Positions 11,003 through 22,129 of a DNA stretch of 64,000 bases are shown here, one piece after another (the stretch's first letter is position 1; each line of letters begins with the position of its first letter). The stretch lies in NCBI GenBank assembly GCA_037127315.1, contig JBBBDQ010001294.1:1213001-1277000 (forward strand), written 5' to 3'. The notes below the pieces were generated by a model, which saw only the letters and a list, made by a program, of their open reading frames with translations, was not told the origin of the DNA and made no database searches. A program made the position numbers and the translations under genes. This DNA comes from Ascarosepion bandense. Its lineage: Eukaryota > Mollusca > Cephalopoda > Sepiida > Sepiidae.

Positions 11003-11170
11003 TAGAATAAATAAAGAACAAGTAGAAAAACGTGTCTTTAATCTGACATGTTTCACTTTAACACGCTTCTTTAGAGATTTATTAAAGCCCAATCTATGAA
11101 GAAGCTTGTTAAAAGTGAAACATGTTAGATTAAAGACACTTTTTTCTACTTGTTCTTTACTTATTCTATT
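11003..11170. repeat. long inverted repeat with two opposed, broken hammerhead-like motifs
   Basis: Arms of about 65 bp (left 11003-11072, right 11098-11170) contain on one strand GTGAAACATGT and ATTAAAGACAC and on the other the reverse complement. Each arm resembles the hammerhead-like motif at 28135-28195, but the core is damaged: TATGAAGA in the right arm and CTAAAGA in the left arm instead of CTGAAGA. (AT)n tracts flank it at 10935-10963 and 11174-11217. Confidence 0.7.
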
Positions 11171-11187
11171 CCCATATATATATATAG

Positions 11188-11214
<27 letters not shown>

Positions 11215-11219
<5 letters not shown>

Positions 11220-11640
11220 TTCAACAATAAATGACACAGATTTTACCAAACGCATGGAAAAAAACAAAACAGTCCAGTTCAGCATATAAACTTACAGAAT
11301 GCAGAAGTAGAAAAAAAGAAAAAACAACAGTGTAAGATTAACGATCATTACACAACCGAATATACCGATACACAACCGAAAAGAATATATACTTCAACTA
11401 TTACAAAAAAATCAAACAGTTCTAAATGACACAGATTGAACCAAACAAAAAACAAAGAGTAAATTTTAAAAAAATACTGTATTTCAATAATTAACACCAC
11501 AGAGCTCAACAAACGCAAAAAACAAAATAGTGTATTTTAACGAAACGACACACTTACTAAATGCTAAGCAATGAAACAACAATGCAGGAATTTAAAATAT
11601 TACATTCTCTAAAAACATACCAATACCTAACAGGAAAGAA
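11215..11640. other. A-rich sequence preceding the PLE, with a 27-bp direct repeat
   Basis: A segment including ATATACTTCAACTATTAC occurs at about 11383 and again at about 11638, roughly 255 bp apart. The second copy leads straight into PLE coding sequence, so this may be a partial tandem of the PLE 5' region. Confidence 0.4.
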
Positions 11641-13790
11641 TATATACTTCAACTATTACAAAAAATTGAACAATTTTTAATAAGGATGAGATGGAAAACT
11701 TTTTTCTTTTTGAATAAAACTACAAAAACAAGAAAATATAAAAATGTAAGTAATTTCAATTTTAAAACAACAGATTATCCCCTTTAATCAAAAATTAATT
11801 ACTTTTGAAAAAGACATGATCTCTATTTTTGACAATATAAAATTTTAAAAAATCAAAACAAATTCCAGAAATTATTAAATACCGAAGTAAAGAAAATAAA
11901 AAAAACACAAAACATCCTTATTAAAGGAGACAAATCCAGCAATATATTTCAAATAAACCACAACATATATGAAAAAAATTATTAGAAGAACTAAATCTTA
12001 CAAAAAAGCCCCAGATTCATACACTGAAGACATCAATAATGAGGCTAAAATCATTACAGACAAATTAAATTTAAGTAATAAAATACAAATATTAACTGGT
12101 AAACAAGCTTTCCTTACAGTGAAAGACCACAAAGATGACTTTAACAACAAACCATCATACAGACTAGTTAATCCTACAAAAACAGAAGTGGGCAAAATAA
12201 GCCATCAAATATTAAAAAACATTTGTGACTTGTTAAGAACAACCACTCAAGCAAATCAGTGAAAAAACACTAGTGATTGTATTTTCTGGTTCCAAAAGAT
12301 TAAATGCAAAAGTAAATACACATTCATCAAATATGATATAAAAAACTTTTACCCCTCAATATCTGAGAAAGGTTTACTGGAAGCCTTTAATTTTGCTAAA
12401 ATGTACATAAAAATACCTTCAGACCATACTGACATAATATTACATTGCCAAAAATCTATACTTTTCCACAAAGGTATAGCATGGATCAAGAAATCCAACA
12501 ACGGAGCATTTGATGTACCACAAGGATTGTATGATGGAGCAGAAATCTCAGAATTGATGAGAATATACATTTTAAACAAGATAAACAAAACAATCCATAT
12601 TGACAACCATGGATTATATAGAGATGACGGATTAATAATAGCACTAGACAACAAAAGAATGAATGATAAAATAAGGAAACAACAAATTATTCAAAGAACT
12701 AGATTTTGATATTACAGTGGACACAAATAATAAATATTGTAATATTTAGATGTAGAACTTAATTTACAAACTGAAAATGTATCACCATACATGAAAACAA
12801 ACACTAACTTATCATACATAAATACAAAGTCCAATCATCCAAATAATATAATTAAACACATTTACAAAGGCATAGAACACAGACTATCTAATAATTCATC
12901 AAACAAATCAATATTTAATGAAAAGAAAAATATATATGAGGATGCACTAAGAAATTCTGGCCATAAAAACATTTTACAATATAATTCTCAACCAAACAGA
13001 CAAATCAAAAACAACAATAGAAAACTAAACTATGATCTGGTTCAACCCACCATTTAAAGTAAAGACCAAAATAGGACAAATATTTTTTAAACTAATAGAT
13101 AAGCACTTTCCAAAAGAATCAGAATTAAACCAAATTTTTAACAGAAACACAATCAAACTAAGTTTTAGTTGTACTAGTAATTTAGATAGTTTCATAAAAA
13201 AAAAAACACCAGAAACTTAAATAGCATTGTACAAAACAAAACCACCAACAAAGAATGCAAATGCAGGGACAAAAATAAATGTCCACTTCAAGGTCTCTGC
13301 AACACAAAAAAAATACTTTATAAGGCAGAGGTATATGACTCAAATGCCAAAACAATATATTTGGGCTCAACCAAAGACACCTTTAAGACCAGGTGGTTCA
13401 ACCACAGATCTACATTTAAAAAATTTAGAAAAATTAAAAACAATCCAAAATTGGCTAACCACACCTGGAAATTGAAATCAAAATATGAAAAAGATCCACA
13501 CATAACATGGAGCATTGTAAAAACAGGCAAGCCTTAAAACGGTGGACAAATATGTAGACTGTGCCAAGAAGAAAAATTAGAAATTATGACATACCCAAAT
13601 AAAGACGAACTGTTCAACAGAAATTATGACAAAATGCATCCACACTAAGAAATACCTCTTAGGTTCATACAACCATGGATGAAAATGTCATAATTCATTT
13701 GAATTTAAGCAATGCACATTCATAAATTCTCTGCCATGCGAACGTTCAAATAAAAAACAGTTACAAGAGCATTCTTAAAAAGAAAAACGG
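11640..13790 (+). pseudogene. Penelope-like retroelement: reverse transcriptase plus GIY-YIG endonuclease, broken
   Basis: Nearly the whole PLE coding region in order. N-terminal part from about 11690 (KDEMENFF) with frameshifts; then KSYKKAPDSY and FLTVKDHKDDF with PSYRLVNPTKTEVGKIS (RT fingers); FIKYDIKNFYPSISE (first catalytic Asp region); GAFDVPQGLYDGAEIS; and LYRDDG (the YRDD catalytic box) near 12616. Then the linker (IWFNPPFKVKTKIGQ, DKHFPKESELNQIFNRNT), a Cys segment, a GIY-YIG-like core (about 13310-13400) and a C-terminal Cys motif (CRLCQEEKLEIMT). At least five stops or frameshifts make it non-functional. PLEs copy RNA onto a nicked target using RT and endonuclease. The 3' end from 13541 matches 40466-40825 (minus strand). 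Confidence 0.9.
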
Positions 13791-13803
13791 TAAAAGGTAA
13801 AAT

Positions 13804-13865
13804 GAGTTATTAAAAATCACCTGAAGATACCACTCATGGTAGAAACCTGAGTAGCAAAATAACTC
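13804..13865 (+). ncRNA. type I hammerhead ribozyme at the 3' end of the PLE
   Basis: Core CTGAAGA (13821-13827); stem II TACC/GGTA (13828-13831 with 13838-13841, loop ACTCAT); GAAA (13842-13845); a minimal stem III in which A13845-C13846 pairs with G13851-T13852 around CTGA; predicted cleavage after GTA (13853). Stem I closes with GAGTTATT (13804-13811) and AATAACTC (13858-13865), a perfect 8-bp outer helix with an internal loop. All core positions I can assign are intact. Hammerheads with very short stem III are established in PLEs. The copy at 40470-40531 has the same fold. Activity is not shown by sequence. Confidence 0.8.
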
Positions 13866-13879
13866 ATAACTCAGAGTGC

Positions 13880-14262
13880 TCCAATTCATTTTTAATGAAT
13901 GAGAGATGCGTTCACGCTAGAGTGGCTACTGTTTTTCAAAGTCTACCCCTCCTCCAGAGTACTCAATCAGGGTGTGAGAGCGTAAATATATATATATTTT
14001 CTTCACTACTTGACAATATAATTATTGTAATAAAATAAAATAATAAGGTATTGTTAAAGAGTTAACACATAGCTAGAGCTTTCATAACTGGTCATAAATT
14101 TTAATAACTGCCTCATTATTGTCTTTCTCCCCTTGAGTGTAACATGAAGGTAGTATATATATAGCAGTTTTATGGTTTGGATATGAAATTGAACAGATAT
14201 ATGAACATGTGAATATGCTTTAAAGGCAAATAGAACCTTGCTTGATTGTGAAGTTTTTTTGT
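13880..14262. other. no feature recognised
   Basis: AT-rich sequence beyond the PLE end with a short (AT)n near 13986. Nothing else seen. Confidence 0.4.
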
Positions 14263-14350
14263 AGCCAAGCAGTCAAAGCACACTAGATTAGACTGTGGTT
14301 TCTCCTGCAAAAGGTTACACAGGTGCAATTCCCCGCAGGACAGGAGGGTA
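14262..14350 (+). repeat. tRNA-like fragment
   Basis: TAGCCAAGCAGTCAAAGC resembles a decayed A box region and GGTGCAATTCC a decayed B box, about 50 bp apart. Probably a SINE head relic; not a functional tRNA gene. Confidence 0.3.
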
Positions 14351-14383
14351 CATATTCTTTAATCTGCTCGGATCAAGTCACTG

Positions 14384-14592
14384 GTGCCTCCTCAACAGGT
14401 GTTTACTCATGCAACCAGACTGGTAACTGGGTCCCACCCATTCACAGTTAGGTTAGCCAAATGCAGACGACAAGTCTACTCCTGCAGCTTCTTCTCTCGC
14501 ACTTCCCACCTGTGGAACTCGCTCCCATATTCTTGCTTTCCTGACGGCTACAACCTCCAGAAATTTAAATGCAAAGTCAATACTCATCTCCT
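14384..14592 (+). mobile_element. LINE RT C-terminus fragment
   Basis: Open frame giving the C-terminal tail of the LINE protein: ATRLVTGSHPFTV, SRTSHLWNSLPYSCFPDGYN and LQKFKCKVNTHLL. It is close to the copy at 43916-44120. Instead of the usual LINE 3' end, it switches after VNTHLL into an RTE 3' end. Confidence 0.85.
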
Positions 14593-14593
14593 C

Positions 14594-14672
14594 AGAGCCA
14601 CCAGGGATAGGAAAAAGTGGAAGGCCATGATTACCTACATCCTGAGGGGATAAGGCACATAGAAGAAGAAAG
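14594..14672 (+). mobile_element. RTE-type LINE 3' end fused to the preceding LINE fragment
   Basis: Encodes ATRDRKKWKAMITYILRG and then the RTE 3' terminus with an AGAAGAAGAA tail, as at 36260-36335 and (minus) 52859-52930. The frame is shared with the upstream LINE tail, so the open frame reads through the junction. LINE sequence does not resume after 14672, so this is a chimera and not a simple insertion. Confidence 0.75.
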
Positions 14673-14906
14673 TTTATGTATATAGTGTCATGTGTATGTT
14701 AAGTTCTGAACATGGTAAGCGCATTGTTACCGTGTTCATAATTAATGTTATTATTCTTTTTTATTAGTAATACTTCTATTTTTTAAAATCTTCTTTTACA
14801 TGTGGATGATGCTATTATGTATGTATTGTCAATAAGGATATCACAGATGTCCTTGAAGATGAGATTAGATCTTCCAGGACCTATCTGTGATATACTAATA
14901 TATCCT

Positions 14907-15820
14907 TTTTTTCTTTTTTTTTTTTAATCATCTCACCCCAAGCAAGGCATTCCACTGCCACTATCGCCCATGAGGCTACATAGGGGAAGGTAAAGAGAAG
15001 GAGTGGTTGGACATAGGGAATGTCAGGAGGAAGGTGACAGATGAGTAAGGATACCGAGGATGAGGGTTGGGCAGATGGGAAGAGTGTTTGATAGAATGGG
15101 AGCAGGTTAGTGTGTTAGGAGGTGTCTATTGACCTTACATTTAAACTCCTGGAGATTGTATCCATCGGGGAAGCAATCGTGTGGAAGAGAATTCCACAGC
15201 CGGGAAGTGCGAGGAAAGAAACAGTTGGAGTAGAAGTTGCGGTTGCATTTTATCGGTTTCACTGTAAAAGGGTGGGATCTAGTTGCTAATCTAGTATCTC
15301 GTTCAAATTCGTATTTAGGAGGCACCGATGATCTAAGTTCATCGGAGCAGAAGCTGTGAAAGTATTTATAGAAGAGACACAGGGAAGCCACGTCATGCCG
15401 GTGGGAGAGAGACTGCAGGTGGTCTGCCAAGTCGGTTCTATCATATTACAGACCCTCCTCTGAACCTTATCAAGAAGCCCGAGGAGAATAGCAGGGGCAC
15501 CCGACCAGATATGGCAGCAGTATTCAATGCACGGGCGGATGGTAGATTTATATATGTGCAGGATAGATTTAGACGGAAAAAACTTCCGGGCCCTACACAG
15601 AGAACTGACTTTCATAGCAGCGGATTTAGCAATGGATTCGATATAGTCATTCCATTTGAGGTCCGCTGAAAGTGTGAGACCAAGGAGGCGTAGTGCTTTA
15701 CTCTCTGGGAGGCAAGCCTGGTCCATGCTAATGGGAGGTAGGTGAGATTGTCGATGATGGTTAATTGAGAGTAGCTTCGTTTTAGAAGCATTAAAATTTA
15801 CTAGCCATTTCTTACCCCAA
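14907..15820 (-). mobile_element. LINE (Jockey/CR1-type lineage), 5' truncated, about 0.9 kb
   Basis: Minus-strand text runs from the end of the RT palm (KKWLVNFNASKTKLLS) through the thumb (LRLLGLTLSADLKWNDY, ILHIYKSTIRPCIEYCCHIW) to the C-terminal tail (LATRSHPFTV, TSRLWNSLPHDCFPDGYN). The 3' UTR and GGGGTGAGATGATTAAAA with poly(A) (poly(T) at about 14907-14927) follow. A frame change occurs near 15430. Non-LTR elements are usually 5'-truncated like this. Clade within the Jockey superfamily is not resolved. Confidence 0.9.
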
Positions 15821-15864
15821 AATTTAAAATTTACTAGCTATTTCTTATCCTTGTTTAAGTTAGT

Positions 15865-16050
15865 GAATGCTGCTATAATCTTTGCCTTCAGTTCATCGTA
15901 AGTAGTACAAGAAGTTTTGTTGGCCTCTCACTCAACTACACCTCACACATAATAAGGAGTTGCAGGCTGGGAAGTTAGGGGGCCAGATGTAAGGATTATA
16001 TGGTTGCAGAAATTGTCTCAAAGCAATGATTTAAAGAAGTTGAGATTACA
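15865..16050 (-). mobile_element. mariner transposase C-terminal fragment
   Basis: On the minus strand: IWPPN (with damage), then a VRGVVERETNKTSC-like stretch across a frameshift, then YDELKAKIIAAFTNLNKD. This is the region after the third catalytic residue of a mariner transposase. It abuts LINE sequence at about 15850. Confidence 0.65.
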
Positions 16051-16150
16051 GCCAACCTTACACAAAAGCAGGAAGCCTGGAATAGAACCATCAAGAAAAC
16101 CCTGTCTAAAATATGCTGGCATGGAAACTGATGTTAAATGATGATGATGA
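16050..16150 (+). repeat. tail of a dispersed repeat ending in (GAT)n
   Basis: The string ATGCTGGCATGGAAACTGATG followed by TTAAATGATGATGATGA resembles a tail that I recall from many cephalopod sequences. I have no second copy in this window to compare. Confidence 0.35.
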
Positions 16151-17940
16151 CTATTTTATTTTTTTTCACTAAAAAAATGAAGAGAAATATTTTAAATTTA
16201 GAATTTTCAGACACACTTGTATTCTATTTCAATGAAATGGGGAATAAACAAAGATGTGGGGCTCACTCTTATAAGGATGTTGGTTAAAGAGCTCTTTATC
16301 CCTGTGGAAACTATATTCTCTGAGTAAACCTAAATTTCTGTTTAATTCTTTAATATATGATTGAAGTGAGCCCCACTTCTTTGAACTTCAAGTCTTGTAT
16401 CTCCCAATGCAGAACTTTTGAAACCAGTGTCGTATTATCTAATCGTAAGTGATTCCTTCACCTCATCCACTGTTAATATTTGAGAAGCATTATGACCAAG
16501 CTTGAACTATTACAAAAAGTAAACAAATCTTTTCTTTTTTCATGTTCAAGATGAGTGGTTTATTGTTATTTAAGTTAAATTCCGAAAGCGATTGATATAA
16601 AATTAACAAAGACAACACTTTAATCATTAGTAAGGAGTAATATATTTTTGTGCAATTGTCAAAATAATACATTAGAAAACAATTAAAATGTTTATTCTAA
16701 AATCAGAAATTATCTTCCAGATAACCTAATTATTTAAATGATTGTGTATCATAGTGAGAAATCATACAAATTTTAAAACTTGGTGAATAACATTGAGAAA
16801 TTTCATGACATTGAAGCCCTGTGTATAATAGAAGTTTTGAATAGCGAAAAACAAATTTCTGTTTCTTAATATTTTCTTTAGTTTTAAAAAGGCACCTTTT
16901 ACTATTCCAATGATTCAGACTTTAGTATCACATTTTTTTGTCATCTTTTAAAATAATCCTTTTTAAGAGCCATACATTTTTACAATTGACAGTCCTTTCT
17001 TTACACATTTTCTTTATTACTTTGCCTAGAAGATATTTCAGTGTTCTTGCTATGTCTGTCATCAAGATGGTGTCATATTACTGCTGTAATTAATTAGATT
17101 TAGATTTTGGTATCCACTTTCTGCCATCTCTAGATATTTACAATTCAAAACTTCTTGATTTTGATATCTCAAATTTGTAGATCACATCTTGGACAGTTCT
17201 TGCTGACAACCATGTATTCTGTCTTGTTACAATTTATGGTTAGTCATTTTTTCTTGCTTTTCCATCTGTATGGCATAGATAGTTGTATGAATGAAAATTG
17301 CAACAACTTTTAAAATTGGCGAATAGCATTGCAAAACTTTGGAATAGTAAAACCTTGGAAAGAACAGATGTTTCGTATAGAAAAAAAAGATATTCTAATT
17401 ATCTAATTATTCTTAAATGTTCAAATGTTTTTTCACTCGTCAATAATCTTTAGAAATCCTTGACTTCAAGCAGCACAGACAAATTTTTTTATTTAAACTT
17501 GATGTAGACATCCGCCATGTTCATTTTTATTTTTTGTTCAGAGCAGAATGGACAAACTACTGTTTTGAATTTTTGTAGAATTTATTCAAGACTATAATTT
17601 TCTACTGTCTGCTACTCATTCAATTTTCTTTGTTCAGTCATTTTTATTTCTATTTTCAGCCATCAGCAAACATACAATATGACATTGAAAAATTAAAATC
17701 GCAAGGAAGAAAGTGGACAATGCAATGATAACATAAGTGATAAAAAGGGAAGATGGATAAAGTAGACAATAAAGATAGAATATTGAATAAAAAGACAAAG
17801 AAATAAAAGATAAATAACAAAACATAATAATAATTGTAAGTAAAGCATTTTGTATTTTATTATTGAATAAATGTGCTTCCAGTTGGAATAGAATGTGTAT
17901 CCCCTTTTCCATCAAGGAAACCACTTCTGCAGCCAAAATA
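16150..17940. other. AT-rich sequence, nothing recognised
   Basis: No transposon signature, no tRNA-like boxes and no convincing open frame. Two loosely similar stretches (about 16780-16870 and 17310-17390) share GGTGAATA-CATTG-type order, suggesting old repeat DNA. Confidence 0.35.
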
Positions 17941-18900
17941 TACACTACTGGCCATAATTATTAGGCCACCTCAGTGTTTTAGAAAAATGATGTATTTCAT
18001 ACTATTTTTAGTATTTATTGTCAAGTGAATAATTATAAATGAAAATAGAATGGTTTTTTGTTAATACTGTGCAATAACACATGCATCAAATGAATTTATA
18101 AATATTTAATAATTACCTATATTGCAGTTTCATCAAACTAACCTCCTTTTGCCTTCACAATGGCTGCACACACTCTGAGCATTCTTGCCACAAATTTTTT
18201 AAAATAATCATCCGACAACTCATTCCAGGTATCCTTTAGACACCTAACTAAATCTCAAACATTACTAGGCTGTTTCTTCTTACTTCTCCTGTCCAACTCA
18301 TCCCATGCAAGTTCAATTGATGAGAGGGTCTGGTGACTGAGGTGGCCAACACATAACTTTTAACACTCCAGCAGTTTCTTTTAATTTTAAATAATTTTGG
18401 CACAACTTAGAAGTGTGTTTTGGGTTATTATCCTGCTGGAGGATGAAATTTTGACTCACAATATGCAATCCACGTGGAATTGTATGTCTCTGTAATGTAC
18501 TGTTCTTTCTTCATAGTACCCTTTGCTTCAACCAAGTCACCTGAACCCATGCCTGCAAAACAGCCCCAAACCATGCAGGATCCACCACGATGTTTCATCA
18601 ATGACTGTACGCACTCAGCTTCCACTTGCTAACCAACCCTCCTCTGCACATACACCCTTCTTGTACTCCCAAACAGTTTGAACTTAGACTCATCAGTCCA
18701 CAACAGTTTTGACTGGTGTCTAGTTTTTGTGCGCTCTTCCCCATGCTAGTCTCTTCTTCTTATTGGCTGGCTGAAGCAAAGGCTTCCTGGCTGCCACTCA
18801 TCCAAAGAATAATTCTATTTTCATTTAGAATTATCCACTTGGTAATAAATACTAAAAATAGTATAAAATACATGGCCTAATAATTATGGCCAGTAGTATA
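17941..18900. mobile_element. Tc1-like transposon with internal deletion
   Basis: Terminal inverted repeats begin CACTACTGGCCATAATTATT on the left and appear reverse complemented on the right (ending GGCCAGTAGTA), next to TA at both ends. Inverted similarity extends for about 110 bp, with about 20 extra bases in the left copy. Total length of about 960 bp is shorter than the usual 1.3-1.7 kb because the transposase N-terminus is gone. Confidence 0.9.
18140..18790 (-). pseudogene. Tc1-like transposase remnant
   Basis: Minus strand: LLWTDESKFKLFGS (first catalytic Asp, near 18690), RGGSCMVWGCFAGMG, GTMKKEQYI, then after damage SSIELAWDELDRR (near 18310; the Glu of the triad lies just upstream) and a C-terminal KKFVARMLRV. 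The DNA-binding N-terminal third is deleted and several stops are present. Confidence 0.8.
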
Positions 18901-18917
18901 TCTTTACAAACTTCATC

Positions 18918-19440
18918 ATGGAGGCTGCATTGTTAGAGCAATTTAAGGAATGCACATTTCTCACAGGAATTTCTACAGCACATGAGAAAGAGCCTCATGA
19001 CAGAGGTAGATATATAAACAACCACCCAGGTGGCTAGAGAGCTGTTTCTTTTGCACAATAATTTATAAATCAAGCAGTTTAATAAAAGGTAAAATTAAAT
19101 TAGATTATGAGAGCAGCAAAAGACAGAATGTAGTGGAGAGCCATAAACTTTGACATTCTGAAAAGAGCCAGCATATAAAAAGTGATAATCTGGTAAAGAT
19201 AGGCTAGGGAAGGAAACAAAAGATATTTGATACAAAAATATTTTTCTTTGGGACAATGAGTACAAAGCAGAAGCCAGCAGATATAGATCTGTAGCAATTC
19301 CAGTGAGAAATGCTTATTCCTTAAACATTGCTCTGCTTGTTGCCCCTCTTACCACTAGGGTGGGTGTTTATATATCTACACTGTCATGAGGCTCTATCTC
19401 CTTTGCTGCATATCAGGTGCATCTAAGCCAATTAAGTTGG
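18918..19440. repeat. inverted pair of repeats in circularly permuted order
   Basis: Left copy (18918-19040, plus): block 1 (GAGCAATTTAAGGAAT, CATTTCTCACAGGAATT) then block 2 (AGCCTCATGACAGAGGTAG, ATATATAAACAACCACCC). Right copy (19285-19440, minus): block 2 first, then block 1. This order fits two windows onto a tandemly repeated unit. The sequence between the copies is AT-rich and unrecognised. Confidence 0.6.
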
Positions 19441-19904
19441 CCTGCACTTGGCAACTAGAAGGTCACTAAGTGCAAAGTATGTTCTAGCATGACCTGAGGT
19501 GGGTTGCATACTCCAATGCTAAATAACTTTTGACACTTTAACATCTCTCGTTATCTCATCCATTCATAAAAAACTCATTATGTAGGTTACACACTATTTT
19601 TCTGCTTTTCCTCCCTTCAGTATGTCCTTTTGAGTGTTAAATTCTCTACACCTTTTGGTTATAACTATAAACTACATCCAGCAGCATAGCCACTAAACAG
19701 GTTATTAGATATTTTGAGGAGCGTGAAACAACTTCTTAACTGCTTTTATTCCTAGGTACACCCTGACCTGGAGTGGTGGCACGTATTAGGGCCCCAGCTA
19801 TGGACAAACAGTTAAGTACCAAACTGGGGTCAAAACACTATGAAAGTATAAAAATACAAAATACCAGTAATACATTGGTATAGTAAAAATGCCAACAATA
19901 TAAT

Positions 19905-20216
19905 TTTGAAACAAGTGTAATGGATATTTGTTCGGAATAAGAAATTGGAGAGCCAAGTTCAAATTCCAGTTGAATTTGTCACATTTACTTACAGCCAAAT
20001 ACTCTTTGGAAAAGTATTAATCCATCTCTTCCTCCTCTGGCTATGGGTTGAATAGCAACATAGATTGGGTTCTATATCTTTGGTTGGGAACCAGTTTACT
20101 ACAGAAAGAAATGGCAAGTTACTGCTGGAAAATCTTCAGCTTAGTCAGTCATGGATTGAAAGAGACATGATTGGTCAAACACGTATCATGTATGGCACTC
20201 AACTTACTGACCAACA
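19905..20216 (+). repeat. SINE-A, full length, decayed
   Basis: tRNA-like head (A box region GTGTAATGGATA; B box AAGTTCAAATTCC), body with CTATGGGTTGAATAGCA and GATTGGGTTCTATA, and distal hairpin-like TGAAAGAGACATGATTGGTC ending in ACTTACTGACC. The order of parts defines SINE-A throughout the window. It resembles published tRNA-derived octopus SINEs (OR/OK type), but I name it only by structure. Confidence 0.8.
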
Positions 20217-20346
20217 GTACATTTTATCTGTAGTTGAAACCATAAAATCATGTTCAAAATATTTCAATTAAATTTCAGTATTAATACTCCAAGAGAAGTT
20301 GATATGTCATTAAACAAAAACAAATATAGGTGTTCTATCCCCATTT

Positions 20347-20648
20347 TCAGTCAGTTAAGTTCCATATATTATACATGCTTGGGCGATCATGTCTCGAAAG
20401 AGACACAACTGACTGGTCAGAACATTTTTCTGAAGAAGATTGCCATTACTTTCTGCGGTAGACTGGTTGCCAACCAAAGCTATAGAACCTGTCCTGTTAT
20501 TTAACCTATTGCTAGAAGAAAGAGATGGATTAATACTTTTCCCAAGGGTATTCATGCATATTTGAATGCAACAAATTCAACTGGAATTTGAACTCAGCTT
20601 ACCAAATCCTTGTTTCAAGCTGATATCCACTGCATCACAATGTATATC
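20347..20648 (-). repeat. SINE-A, full length
   Basis: Reverse orientation: starts with the AGTCAGTTAAG tail, contains ATCATGTCTCGAAAGAGACA, and ends with the tRNA-like head (GGAATTTGAACTC, then the A box complement near 20625). Confidence 0.85.
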
Positions 20649-20995
20649 CTTATTATATGTAAAATAAATTTCATCTGCTTATTTCCGATTCTAAGCATAA
20701 GTTGCCTTTTCATTTCAACTTCATCATTACTTATATGCCTTGTCTATGGTACTCTAAGAATTTGTTGTTAGAACCACAAATCTGTCACTTCCAGAAGAGA
20801 AACTATTACTTAGCAGTCTTACTAATTAGTTTAGTTTCCATAAGATGTTTCTGTTATTTCTGTCCCTCCAGATTTCTACATGATATTTTTTGTATCATGA
20901 CACTTCTCAGATATTTAAATTTAAATCATTGCCCATTACTAAAATTACCAAATAATTGAATATCTGCATCTACCCAATTCTGGCATCCCCAGTAT

Positions 20996-21304
20996 CAATC
21001 AGTCAGGTAAGTGCCATATGTGATACACGTTTGGGCAATCATGTCTCTTTCGAGACATGCCTGACAAGGCAGAAGATTTTCCCACAGTAGGTTGCCATTA
21101 CTTTCTGTAGTAGATTGGTTGCCAACTAAGACTACAGAACCCAATCTGTTCTGATATTTAACCCATAGCTCAAGTGAGAAAAGATGGATTCATACCTTTT
21201 CCATGGTAAGTTAGTGAATGCAACGAATTCAACTGGAATTTGAACTCGGCTCTTTGATTTCTTGTTCCAGGTTGACATTCATTATACCACAATGTACATC
21301 CTAT
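20996..21304 (-). repeat. SINE-A, full length
   Basis: Tail CAGTCAGGTAAGTGCC, body with GGTTGCCATTACTTTCTG, head with GGAATTTGAACTCGG and ATACCACAATGTACATCCT. Confidence 0.85.
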
Positions 21305-21394
21305 CCCCAGTATACATTTATTTGTTTTCTATTGTTGGTTAGATGTTACACATTCATTCATGTTTGTCCTTAGAATATAACTTCTACTTCTTGT

Positions 21395-21490
21395 CAACTA
21401 ATTTGTGGAACTGACTCCCAAGAGGATACTTTCCCAATCACTACAATCTTACCCTGTTCAAGTTTAGAGTTAACCATTATCTTCCTACGT
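21395..21490 (+). mobile_element. LINE C-terminal scrap
   Basis: TTTGTGGAACTGACTCCC, TTCCCAATCACTACAATCT and TTCAAGTTTAGAGTTAACC match the LWNSLP, FPDSYN and FKCRVN segments of the LINE tail. Very short and decayed. Confidence 0.5.
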
Positions 21491-22080
21491 ATCACCATAG
21501 TTTGTGCCTCTGTAACTATCTCAAGTGGCTCTCAGGTCTTGTACATTATTATTAAAAAAATAAATTCAAATGAAGTGTTAGGAAAGAAGTCCCCATCACT
21601 ACTTGAAAGAATTATAACACTCACTTGACTCGAGAAAGCTTTTTTCTGAAATTTTAAAAGAAAGATTTTTGTACAATGGACAATAGTAGTAACTGTATGA
21701 TCAATAAATACCAAATGCTTCAGTATAAGAAATATTACTATTACTATTAAAAAAAAAACGCCCAGCATTCATTGATCAAGCAGCCAATGTTACTGTTGGT
21801 TGAAGTTTATAAAATCTTTCTGTTACAGTTATTTATTTGGGATTTGGTAGCACCAGTTTGAAGAAGGATAGTTCTCGCTAAGACCTACAGAATTCATTTA
21901 GCTCAGTCAATGAATGGCAAATGCTCCCTTGTTGGAAAATAGCTAATATTACCATTACCATTGATTAGGAAATTTTTCTCTAGTGAAAATCAAATTTTAA
22001 CATCAAAACTTGTGGATTTTACTTAAATGTTTTATTATCAGCCTTATCATTGTAAGTAATAGTGACTATATAATGGAATA
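21490..22080. other. no feature recognised
   Basis: AT-rich DNA with short A runs; no repeat boundary or coding signal. Confidence 0.35.
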
Positions 22081-22129
22081 AAATGCATCTGTACTTTATT
22101 TTTTAAGAATAAAAGACTGCACATTATAG

